The position numbers and the translations under genes are program-made. A DNA stretch of 64,000 nucleotides from Achatina immaculata. Lineage: Eukaryota; Mollusca; Gastropoda; Stylommatophora; Achatinidae. Positions 54,607 to 64,000 of this stretch are shown here, piece by piece (within the stretch, counting starts at the first letter, position 1; each line of letters starts with the position of its first letter). The notes under the pieces are model-generated. The model saw only the letters and a list, made by a program, of their open reading frames with translations. It was not told where the DNA came from and made no database searches. The stretch is from positions 20,328,630 to 20,392,629 of the forward strand of contig CM019701.1 of NCBI GenBank assembly GCA_009760885.1, read 5' to 3'.

Positions 54607-54795
54607 GAATTCCAAAACAAGCTATTAAGTGGAACACAACAGGCCGAACAAAAGGAGGCTGACCATGTGAAACTCTAAAGAGGACATTGTTGAAAGAGGC
54701 CAGTTTAGTGGGCATAAAATCCCTTGATGATGTTGAAAAGCTTGCCAAAAAAAAACAGGAAAACTCTGCGAACTACCATGCGACATTTAACAAGA
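54607..54795 (+). mobile_element. RTE-C LINE 3' end
   Basis: From ccaaaacaagctattaagtg to gacatttaacaagaagggaa this follows the RTE-C 3' end. It is joined without a duplication to RTE-A in the same orientation. Confidence 0.8.
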
Positions 54796-55367
54796 AGGGA
54801 AGGATGTAAGATTATGTATGAAGCTTAAGCACTTTTATAGTCATACCATTTTAAAGACTGAACTACTGAAGACTGAATCAATGTGAAAATTTTCTCAGAT
54901 CAGGCTACTAGCATCAGTTGCAGTACCAAAATAGTGAGCATTTGCTAAAACATCACATAACTGTTTAGTAGTATCAGGAGTTAAAATGAAATTTACTATT
55001 ACTGTTACTTTATCCCAGTGCCACATTTTTTGCTGTTTTGAAATCATTAAAAATTTTACACTTTAACTTGGTAATGCAATCCACTGAATTGAGTGATATA
55101 TGACTTTTAACTCTGTGATAACATATTATTACTTTTTCCTGTTCCAAAGATTTGGGAACAAAATAAGTGAATACATGTTTATGTTGTTCACTTGCTATGT
55201 GGTCTTCCACAATGCACAATGGCAACGTAACACTTACACATTTTACATTCTGCTTCATAGTCATTTCATGGTCATTGTTTTATAAAAGACCATTTCTGTG
55301 AATATTTTTCCTGAAAGAAACACTTTCTCTTAGGCATTTTGAAAACCCTTAATGCGACTACTGCATA
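54796..55367. other. PRPF6 intron 1, unassigned part
   Basis: AT-rich. No feature recognised. Confidence 0.5.
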
Positions 55368-56108
55368 TACATAACGTATCAAAAAAAATTAGCGAATGGT
55401 CCGCCACATCAAAGCAACATGGGTCAGATGTGTGGCCATGCACATGGCTATCCAGAGACACATCAAGAAGCACCACGTGGCGCAGTGTACATGTGACCGA
55501 CAGGGTAAACCCACTGTGGGCAGTCAAACGTAGTTAGTGTGAGAGGTGCAATGGAACAACGAGTGAACATCAAGTTCTGCTACAAATTGGGGAAAACAGC
55601 AATAGAGACACAGGAAATGTTGGTGAAAGTGTATGAGATGGAAGCCATGAGCAGAAAATGTGTTTATGACTGGTTCAAACAGGTATGCAGAAGATCTGTT
55701 CCCAGTTTGTGCTGCACAAGCTGACAGAAAGCAAAACGGATGGAAACCTCTGAAGATTTCATTACAGTGTGTGACCAGGATCTATCCTTTCTGTGAACCA
55801 TCATCACAGGGGATGAGACCTGGTGCTACAAGTTCGATTCAGAATCTTCTTTCTGTTTCCCCACCTAAAAAGCGTTATGAAAGGTGCCCATTTTGCATGT
55901 GGCAGTAATCTAAGAAAGTGTGACAGTGGTTCTGTGATTGATTCCTAAAAAGGCTTTTGCTGACAGTTTCCAGAAGCTTTGTGAACATTGTCAAAAGTAT
56001 GTTGTGAAGGATGGTGATTATTTTGAAGGTCAATAAAGGTAATTTGTTTGTATCTTCTGTTTTGTTTGTTTTCTGATACCATTCACCAAACTTTTTAGAC
56101 ACATCTCA
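55368..56108 (+). mobile_element. mariner element, internally deleted
   Basis: The left end (gtatcaaaaaaaattagcga at 55376) and the right end (mirrored caccaaactttttagacac at 56083-56102) are diverged inverted repeats of mariner type. About 740 bp remain of a usual 1.3 kb. Transposase scraps run between them. Confidence 0.8.
55551..56034 (+). pseudogene. mariner transposase remnants
   Basis: The N-terminal HTH reads MEQRVNIKFCYKLGKTAIET and EMLVKVYEMEAMSRKCVYDW. A catalytic piece GDETWCYKFDSES (first D) survives near 55810. The C-terminal KLCEHCQKYVVKDGDYFEG is at about 55975-56034. The parts between, including the other two catalytic Asp, are deleted. Confidence 0.8.
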
Positions 56109-56825
56109 TATATAAAGAACATGGGTTTCCCTCAACAAAATAATAGTGAAAAAAACACTTATTTTGCTCTCATTCACTAGTCATAAAAATCTCAAAGAGA
56201 TGGCACATTATCAATTTTCAGGACTATGATGTGGATAATGGTAAAACATATTTTTCTCACAGAAGCGTGTAAAACTTGCTGCCATTCTAGTCTAAAAAAA
56301 AACAAACAAATAAACAAACAAACTATCAAACAGTGGTCAGTAAAGAGGCTGCACCTTAAGTGTTTTGTCATACAGATCCTTTTTCTTTTTTGGCGCAGCA
56401 ACGGGGAGGAGACATGATGTCGCCAATAGAAAACGAATCTCTTGCCAAATAAAAGAATGAAAAACGAGATGACATGAAACTCACGAATTCCAAATCGGAA
56501 TCAGGAATTAAGTTTCCACTGTTTTGTTGTTTTAAAATGTGGTTAGCAGTTCTACCAACCTGAAACCATAGGAAGAATTTGAATTGCAAAATTCTTTCGC
56601 GTGAAAGGAAACACACACACACACAAACGGAACAAACAGGCGTCCCGAAACCAGTTTTGGGACAGTGACTTTTTTCTTGAAAAACCGGGATGTCTGGCAA
56701 ACCCGCACAAAATACTCAAGATATAATTTCAGTGAAATCGATAATAGGTTCCTTCAGCTCAACCGTAATTTTAAATTTTAAGAGGACGGAATTTTAAATA
56801 TCATTAATAACTGATAAATTTTTAC
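56109..56825. other. PRPF6 intron 1, 5' part
   Basis: Contains a (CA)n run at 56609-56625. No other feature recognised before the exon 1 donor. Confidence 0.5.
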
Positions 56826-56914
56826 CCTCTGCCAAGACCTGGAACATATCCTAGAGGTGCTGGAAGACCAATAAATGTCTTTTTACGCTTGTTTACAAAT
56901 GACTGTACTGACAT
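56826..56914 (-). CDS. PRPF6: PRPF6 exon 1 with start codon
   Basis: This 89-nt coding part begins at ATG 56914-56912 (A at -3) and encodes [20 protein letters not shown] then LGYVPGLGR plus GG. Human PRPF6 starts [20 protein letters not shown]. The donor is AGAGG|gtaaaa, and the split Gly codon is completed by exon 2. Intron 1 is about 15.1 kb. The 5' UTR and promoter lie to the right (56915 onward); no TATA box was evident. The usual PRP6 N-terminal length is respected, so I take this as the true start. Confidence 0.96.
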
Positions 56915-57151
56915 CTTGCTATCGTCACGAAAATGGAGAAAAATTGGGAAATATGTCCCGGATGAGGAAGTGTATTTTTCGACACCTTCTCCCACATAAG
57001 AATTCTCCTGAGATGCAGACTCTTAGGGTATCGAAAAGAGTCCCGAATCATTTCAATGGCCACAGCCACAGAAACAAACCTGATTTTCTGGTAACGGCCA
57101 TCAAACAATGTCACGCAGATGACACAAGCCGCTTAGCGGTCTACTAATTCT

Positions 57152-57211
57152 AATTCGGCATACTTCGATCTACTGTGAATCAAGTTCTAAAGTTTCACAG
57201 TAGACCGAATT
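57152..57211. other. Imperfect hairpin upstream of PRPF6
   Basis: aattcgg + tctactgtgaa pairs with ttcacagtaga + ccgaatt across a 14-nt loop, with a 10-nt bulge on the left side. It lies about 240-300 bp upstream of the PRPF6 start codon. It may be a small MITE relic or a structured regulatory element. Confidence 0.5.
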
Positions 57212-57293
57212 AATGATAACTGAATGGCTCTTTGTTGGTCTGCCGTTGTTTCTCACATCATTCAGTTAGTGACAAGGATGAACAGTACTGAGA

Positions 57294-58072
57294 ACTGAGA
57301 ACCAACAAGACCTGCAAAATCTCTTGGATAAAGTCGCCAAAGAAAGTGAACAGAAAGGTCCAAGTGAACAGAAAGGACTTATTTTGAACATCAAAAAGAC
57401 AGAGACTATGGTTATATCTAAGAAACAGAATCTACCAAAATCCAGTATAAAATTAAATGGAACTATTCTAAAGTCAAATGCAGAAATTCAAATACTTTGG
57501 ATCAGTAATAACTTCAGATGGGAAATGCAGAACAGAATAGACCAAGCAAAGACTGCATTTCAGAGAATGAGAAACATATTATCCAACACATCCTTATCAA
57601 TGAATGTTAGAAAACGAGTCCTAACATGCTATATTGAACCTATCTTATTATATGGAAGTGAATCATTGACAATAGGCAGGTCTGCACAAATGTCACTGGA
57701 AGCAGCAGAAATGTGGTTTATTAGAAGAATGTTGCGAATTCCCTGGACAGCAAAAATAACTAATGGAGAATGTTTGAGAAGAATTGGAGATATAAAAAAT
57801 ATTGTCAAAAAAATAAGAGAGAGACAAAGTACTTTCATAGGACATGCAATGAGAAGAGAGGGCATTGAAAATATTATAACAACAAGAAAAATAGAAGGAA
57901 GAAGATGAAGAGGAAGACCAAGAGAAATGATACTGGACAGTCTGACGGGATGGTGTGAGAGAAGATCACCAACTGAGCTGATGGCCTGCATGAAGGATCG
58001 TGTACTCTGAGAAGCATAATGGCCAACGTCAGTCGGCACGGCACCTAATGATGATGATAATGATGAAGATCT
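57294..58072 (+). mobile_element. RTE-B LINE 3' fragment
   Basis: This 5'-truncated copy starts at [20 protein letters not shown] and runs through [20 protein letters not shown] to the agtcggcacggcaccta end and a (GAT)n tail. A short duplication (gaacagaaagg twice, 57348-57377) and a stop at 57906 are present. Confidence 0.9.
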
Positions 58073-58192
58073 CTTTTGCTGTTTCTTCCAATGGATTTTT
58101 AAAGTCTGCCATAATCTTTGATATTTTATACAACACTAAAGCTATTTTCTAATTCCAAGAAAAAATGTTCCCCTGATGTAACTGTTCTTTAG

Positions 58193-59281
58193 CTTCTTCT
58201 TCTTCTTCTTCTTCGTTCACTTCTACCACCAAAAACCGCACTGTGAACCTACTGAATTCACACATGTGGTCCTCGTTAGGTCCGGTGGTCCCCTGTGTGG
58301 TCCAAAATAGACCACATGAGTTCCACGAAGGACCACAAGGGGTTCAGAGTATCACAGCCGGGTGAGAGGTGGTTGCCCATCCAGTCCAGGGTTGGACTTT
58401 CTCACCGGAAAACCTCAGCGTGATTAGGATACGCAGACATCCCCGCCGGGTGAGAGGTGGTTGCCTATCTAGACTTCCCTGGTCCAGTGTCTCCGACTTC
58501 AGCATTTTGCGGTCGTGGCCGCTACCCTTCCTAGTTGTGACCAGGATGGAGCTTTTGTCCAGGAGGACGAATCCTCGCCACTAGTGACTTCTACCCCTGG
58601 GTTGAGCCGGTTTAGGCATTTCCCAGTATGGGCATGTTTGGGACGGGACCGACCTCTAGGGCAGAGGTACTGTGACATTCATAGCCTTCAAGATTCACCC
58701 CTGGTATGAGCCGGTTTAGGCAAAATTCACCAGTATGGGTGTTTATCAGGCGTTACCGACCTCTAGAGCGGAGGTGGCATGACATGTCTAGCCATCGAGT
58801 TCCACCCCTGGTGTGTGCCGGTTTAGGCATATTTCACCAGTGTAGGTGTATTTCGGACGTAGGCGGCCTCTAGAGCAGAGGTGCCGTGGTATAGCTCTCG
58901 TAGCGATACTACTGGATATACCAGGTTAAACTTCACTTTCCACCACCTTTTCCCATCGGCGCCGCACAGCAACCTTTATTTCCGCATTTACTTCCTTAAC
59001 CGGGAGGAGCTTCACTCCACGCGCGGCATTTGAAAAGTCAAGCCAGCAGTGACTTAACCTCTGGGACAAACCGGTTCATGCATTTCACACGATATGACTG
59101 CACTCAGGACGTGGCCGACCTCCAGACCAGAGGTGCCGTGATTTGACTGTTTGCTTCGCTTTATTCTTTCAACCACCTTTTCCGCAGTGATGCTGCGCGG
59201 CAACCTCATTTGCAAATTTCTTCATTGGCCGGGAAGAGCACCGCTCCACGCACGGCAGCTGAAGATCTCGCCAACAGCGAT
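58193..59281 (-). repeat. F repeat with (GAA)n tail
   Basis: The CTT run is at 58193-58213. The 3' region, fewer 88-bp modules than the 60-kb copy (it skips from gagtatcaca to gccgggtgag at 58358), then the 107-bp and 228-bp modules. The 5' end (cgccaacagcga) is at the same position as in the copies at 1046 and 41358. Confidence 0.9.
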
Positions 59282-59650
59282 GTTCTTTAGCAATTTTGTG
59301 TCAAAGTGTAGTTTCCTTCTTCTCTTAGTTTTGTCATATTTATCTTCAATTTGACTATGGGCACTATGAGGTTATGATCACTTCCTACATCAGTTACTCT
59401 TCTAATGGAGATCTCCATCTGTTATTTCATCGGGGGACCTCCATGTCATTTTATGAATTTGCTTGAGTTGCACATAAATTAACAACTTATTTTCTTCACG
59501 GAAAGTATAAAGTTTCTCTCCATTTGAATTTATCTCCTTCGCACCTTCTTTACTCATTACACATTCATTGATGCCCACTTTTCATTTGAAATCGCTTAAG
59601 ATTAGTATTATGTCATATATAAGGAGTTCGTTCACTGTTATTTACAGACT
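59282..59650 (-). mobile_element. RTE-like endonuclease fragment
   Basis: On the minus strand it reads GSDHNLIVPIVKLKI, comparable to GSDHNLLVAKIKLKL of RTE-A, preceded by a decayed MTWRSP.EITDG stretch. It abuts the F 5' boundary directly. It is a different, older family from RTE-A. Confidence 0.55.
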
Positions 59651-59907
59651 ATAATAAAAAAAATTCTCATTAATTTCTTATGTGATTTCTGGCATAAAGC
59701 ATACGGATCTGTTGGGTTTTCGTTTTGCGAATGTGTTAAGAGTTGTTTTTTTTCTATAATAGTGCTGCTTCTAAGTAAGAGTTAATGTTTTTTTTTTCTT
59801 GACTATAGCATGGTACCTTTCCACCTTTGTACATTTATCGACTTTTCCATTGTCCTGTCTTTCGCGCTTCTTGGACTGCCAAACTGTATCGTTTTATTTA
59901 TTTTGTT

Positions 59908-61395
59908 GGTTCTAAGGACTGCAAACGCGCCACAATCAGCCTCTGGCAGTCAAGTCCAGCTCCTGGCCTTCCCGTGGCAGAACTGTTTAAACTGACAGGA
60001 GAAGGGGCGAGGGCGAATATCTGGCGCCTGAAAACCAGTTACTTAGGGTAGATGAGTGGCACGTTTGGTAGCTTATCTGCCGCTGTTGGCGAGATTTTCA
60101 GCTGCCGTGCGTGGAGCGGTGCTCCTCCCGGCCAATGAAGAAATTTGCAAATGAGGTTGCCGCGCAGCATCACTGCGGAAAAGGTGGTAGAAAGGATAAA
60201 GCGAAGCAAACAGTCAAATCACGGCACCTCTGGTCTGGAGGTCGGCCACGTCCTGAGTGCAGTCATATCGGGTGAAATGCATGAACCGGCTTGTCCCAGA
60301 GGTTAAGACACTGCTGGCGAGATTCTTCGAATGCCGCGCGTGGAGTGAAGCTCCTCCCGGTCAAGCAAGTAAATGCGGAAAAGAAATAAAGGTTGCTGTG
60401 CGGCGCCGATGGGAAAAGGTGGTGGAAAGTGAAGTTTAACCGGTATGTCCAGTAGTATTGCTACGAGAGCTATACCACGGCACCTCTGCTCTAGAGGCCG
60501 CCCACGTCCGAAATACACCTACACTGGTGAAATATGCCTAAACCGGCACACACCAGGGGTGGAACTTGATGGCTAAACATGTCATGCCACCTCCGCTCTA
60601 GAGGTCGGTAACGCCTGATATACACCCATACTGGTGAATTTTGCCTAAACCGGCTCATACCAGGGGTGAATCTTGAAGGCTATGCATGTCACAGTACCTC
60701 TGCCCTAGAGGTCGGTCCCGTCCCAAACACGCCCATACTGGGATAATGCCTAAACCGGCTCAACCCAAGGGTAGAAGATACTAGTGGCGAGGATTCGTCC
60801 TCCTGGACAAAAGCTCCATCCTGGTCACAACTAGGAAGGGTAGCGGCCACGACCGTAAAATGCTGAAGTCGGAGACACTGGACCAGGGAAGTCTAGATAG
60901 GCAGCCACCTCTCAGCCGGCGGGGATGTTTGCGTATCCTAATCACGCTGAGGTTTTCCGGTGAGAAAGTCCAACCCTGGACTGGATGGGCAACCACCTCT
61001 CACCCGGCGGTGATACACGGGTATCTCAAAACACGTCGAGGTTTTCCGGTGAGAAAGTCCAACTCTGGCGTGGGTGGGCTACCGCCTCTCACCCAGCGGG
61101 GATGCACTGATATCCTAAACACGTCGAGGTCTTCCGGTGAGAAAGTCCAACCCTAGACTAAACTGGTGCAATGAAAACCACGGTGTCACGCAATCCCGCT
61201 TCCGAGACCCACCAAGAATACAGGCTAAAGCACTGTGATACTCTGAACCCCTTGTGGTCCTCTCGTGGATCTTGTGTGGTCTATTTTGGACCACACAGGG
61301 GACCACGGGACCTAACGAGGACCACATGCGTGAATTCAGTAGGTTCACAGTGCGGTTTTTGGTGGTAGAAGTGAACGAAGAATAAGAAGAAGATT
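59908..61395 (+). repeat. F repeat, long variant, reference copy
   Basis: This is the best copy for describing F. The 5' extension (59908-60080) is shared with the 30.8-kb copy. Two 228-bp units start with ggcgagatt (60088 and 60316). Three 107-bp units start at about 60481, 60588 and 60695. Three 88-89-bp units start with gaggt at 60949, 61038 and 61126. The unique 3' region has a hairpin (tgtggtctattttggaccaca, 61275-61297) and ends in aagtgaacgaagaataagaa. No frame is conserved across copies. Confidence 0.9.
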
Positions 61396-61499
61396 TATTT
61401 TGTTGTTTCTTCCAACTCCCCTGTCTGATTCAAATGCTTTTATGTTACAGCTTTCAATTTTAAGGACTGTCTAGCGTGGCTGAGGGGATACTTCGTTTG

Positions 61500-61767
61500 C
61501 TGGGTGTCTGAGTGGCGAAGTGGCTAGTGCACTGGTCTCTCATGGCGAAGGTCGGGGGTTCGAATCCGGCCGGAGGCACCCCAGTCACCCAGCTGTAGAA
61601 ATGGGTACCCGACTTCTTCTGGAGTTGGGGAAGGAAAGGCGGCCAGCGTGATACTGACCATATCACCCTCTAGTGTGCTGACAGGTCAAGGAAAATATGA
61701 GCACTAACACCATATCCCTATGTGGCTCTAAGGCACGACAGGATTACCGTTACCTTTTTTTTACCTT
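61500..61767 (+). repeat. tRNA-derived SINE
   Basis: The head folds as a tRNA: acceptor halves ggtgtct (61503-61509) and aggcacc (61574-61580) pair over seven positions. The A box tggcgaagtgg is at 61513 and the B box ggttcgaatcc at 61557. Both are close to RNA polymerase III consensus. The body has acccagctgtagaaatgggt, a segment common in invertebrate SINEs, and ends in a T-rich/ACC tail. Confidence 0.8.
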
Positions 61768-62630
61768 TGATATTACTATGTTGCCGCAGCATGGTGTGTT
61801 TGGTTTTCGGGGTTCTATTATCAGCATGTTGACTTCTTGTTGCAAGCGTTCATCGGTATCTATCATTGTTACATTTTCTTTGATAACGACAGTTTGGATT
61901 CCTCTTGTGCCAGTTTATGTAACCATCGTTTTTCGATGAGGATATGACCACTTCAAAAGCCCCCACCCCGTAGTCACCTCTTAAATGTGTGTGTGTTCTA
62001 AATGTTTTAAATAAGGGTGGGAAAATGAGAATGGATACATAAAATAAAATAAAAAATGCCCACAAATAGGACAACCAGTTGTGTCTAACAACGCAGTAGA
62101 AAAGTTTCATCGTTGATTTATAACCCTACAAAGCCAAGGTGGGCACTACGTCACTTCAAAATGCTATCACGTAATCTGCGACCTGGGACGGCAGAGACGA
62201 AGCAGATAGGCACACCTTGTTCAGCCTCTTCTTATTGTGTACGAAAATCAGTAACTTTTCATACGTGGGTGGCATTGTAAATTCAGGTTTGTTGTTTAGA
62301 AATATTATTTTGGATTAATTACTTTAACAGCTTACCAAATAGTTAAGTAGTTATGCCGATAATTTCCCCACCTGTCGTACAAGGTAAGTTCGAGATCTAT
62401 AACTGCCGTCGACTGTGCTGTGGGACAATGGAAGACAAACTTTCTGGATTGTAATTCTCTCACTCTCTTTTTTTTTAAACTAGCTTTTTGATGGCAACAT
62501 TAATAAATGCATAAGTATTATGATTTTTAAATTCCGATTATAAAGATACCCGAAGATAATTTCCCCATAATTAATTTCAAGTAAAATTTGCTACTGGAAA
62601 AGGCCAGAACCCGGAAGAGTATGAGCCCTG
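61768..62630. other. Mostly unassigned sequence right of the SINE
   Basis: No repeat recognised. A short ATG-donor pair at 62353-62383 is described among the findings. Confidence 0.4.
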
Positions 62631-62879
62631 TCAGGTATTTGAAATAGTTGTCCTTTATGGAGCGATCATAAGACGAATTATTTTGAATACAAAGTGACTT
62701 CGTTTAGTTTTTTTATTTTGTATAAGAATTATACGGCCTGATTTGAACAAATCCATTTTTTTTCCCACATAAGGTTCTAGGCCACTTTTCATGACAGAAT
62801 AGCACTGTAGCATATTTGGTAATATTAGATCTGAGCTGTAAGATTGTGGTGTACTTGTTGTAATAAGATAGTTTATTTT

Positions 62880-63640
62880 ATTAATAGAAATATTCACTCC
62901 TTTCCAGAACATTGTCCCTCTCACAGCCTTCCTGAATGCAATACAGCCTTGTGTAAGTTCACCTGTGTCTCCTCCCAGTGACACATTCAGACTTTTTGTG
63001 ATGTCCTGACACCACCTGCGGCGAGGTCGTCCCTTTTCTACTTTGCTTTCAGCTATCAACTTCTCCAAGCTATCGTGTCTCTTGATGTGATTGAAGTATT
63101 TCAGTTTTCTAATTTTTATGGTGTTAACAAACCAGTTTTCTGTGACACCTAATTCCATTAGTATCTCTGTTTGATTTTCGTTCTCCCCATGATATTCAAA
63201 ATGTCTTCTGTAACATTTCATTTCATATGCTGTTATTCTCTGTTCTAGTGATTTGTTAAGTGTCCATGTTTCGCACTTGTGTGTTTGTCACTGGGAATAT
63301 GTAAGGTCTTAATAAACATAACTTTTTCTTGTTGGTACTTTGCCACATACTCTTCATTTGTTTCTGTGATGCAAAAACTGCTAGTCATCTTTTTATTTCC
63401 GCTGCATAGTTGCCATTGGTAGTGATGATTGAACTTATATTCAGATTTATTTATGTTTTCAAGCTCTTGATGGTCCAACTAATATGGGGCTTTCTTCACA
63501 TTTAGTTAATTATCATTACTTTGGTTTTATTGGTGTTTAAAAAGAGGTTCTGAGCTTCACTATGTCTTTTGGTTGAGATAATCATCTGTTGCATTCCTTC
63601 CGAGCTGATTTGATAGGACAGTATCACTGGATAGGAAAGC
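62880..63640 (-). mobile_element. RTE-like LINE C-terminal part (RTE-H)
   Basis: The minus strand reads SLEQRITAYEMKCYRRHFEY, RKLKYFNHIKRHDSLEKLIA and KGRPRRRWCQDITKSLNVSL, then AFRKAVRGTMFWKG, which is the C-terminal domain after the RT in this group. Upstream (63245-63480) is a decayed MDHQELENINKSEYKFNHHY region. The element may continue past the right edge. Its 3' tail was not clear. Confidence 0.75.
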
Positions 63641-64000
63641 AGGAGATTGTGATATACTTGTTATTAATAGGAGACTTATGGTATTAAACTGGATAAACTT
63701 AAAAGTTGACAACATCCAGTTGCTAAGTTCTGATTCCTGGGTTTATGAGTTTTCCTTTTGTTTCAGACAGGTCTTTTCAGTTGGAGATACATAGGTTTGG
63801 TGGTATTAAATATTTTGATAGTCATTTTAACTGAGAAGATGGTGTTGCATAGTCTCTTATCATTTGTTGCAGTACAACAGACCTGTGTGGTCTATGGTTA
63901 CTTGTTATGTATGAGGTTTTTGTGTTTACTGAAGGTGGTTTGTCCAATTTTTTTTCTCTTGTTTGTATCCTTGAAAGTGGTTCTATTGCTGGCTCGGTGG

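Overview
This is animal genomic DNA, almost certainly from an invertebrate and probably an arthropod. It is AT-rich, gene-poor and packed with nested retrotransposons and DNA transposons. The arthropod guess rests on the partial 18S rRNA at 1049-1703, whose variable regions look protostome or arthropod-like, on the Tc1, mariner, Tigger, RTE, L2 and I-type elements, and on the divergence of the one host gene from the human protein.

The only host gene I can place with confidence is PRPF6 (PRP6, the U5/tri-snRNP splicing factor), on the minus strand. Five exons are present: exon 1 with the start codon (56826-56914), exon 2 (41682-41741), exon 3 (37437-37524), exon 4 (36204-36401) and exon 5 (15904-15998). 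Each has consensus splice sites and the reading frame runs through all junctions, giving 176 codons plus two bases of the N-terminal PRP1_N region. The HAT/TPR part must lie beyond the left edge. Introns 1 to 4 are about 15.1, 4.2, 1.0 and 20.2 kb, and intron 5 is longer than 15.9 kb. Most of the window is therefore intron of one housekeeping gene, filled by mobile DNA.

Layout: 1-3.0 kb holds a tRNA-Lys-like fragment, a copy of a non-coding repeat I call F, an 18S/ETS rDNA fragment and a deleted RTE-A LINE. 3.4-7.3 kb holds old RTE-like LINEs with a young RTE-B insertion. 7.35-11.84 kb is an almost intact I-type LINE with 12-bp target-site duplications. 11.85-15.6 kb holds RTE-A, C, D and E fragments. 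17.48-19.0 kb is a Tc1 transposon. 20.1-20.6 kb is a long inverted repeat with hammerhead-like motifs. 20.7-29.0 kb is an L2/CR1 LINE with an esterase-like ORF1, split by a full-length RTE-A at 21.2-24.4 kb. 30.8-33.3 kb is an F copy split by RTE-C. 33.4-34.7 kb is a pogo/Tigger derivative. 38.5-40.2 kb is RTE-C and 40.2-41.4 kb F. 43-46 kb is a near full-length RTE-B. 46.3-48.75 kb is a Tigger transposon. 50.1-51.4 kb holds F copies joined to an 18S scrap and a 54-bp minisatellite. 51.9-54.8 kb is a RTE-A/B/C mosaic with a twin-priming inversion. 55.4-56.1 kb is a deleted mariner. 57.3-61.4 kb holds RTE-B and two F copies. 61.5 kb is a tRNA-derived SINE, and the right end carries another RTE-like LINE.

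The most interesting material is the F repeat, a 1.3-kb non-coding retroposon-like unit built of three internal tandem arrays and ending in a (GAA)n tail like that of the I-type LINE. Two F copies are fused at their 5' side to sense 18S rRNA. LINE clade names were assigned by eye from protein motifs and should be treated as provisional.
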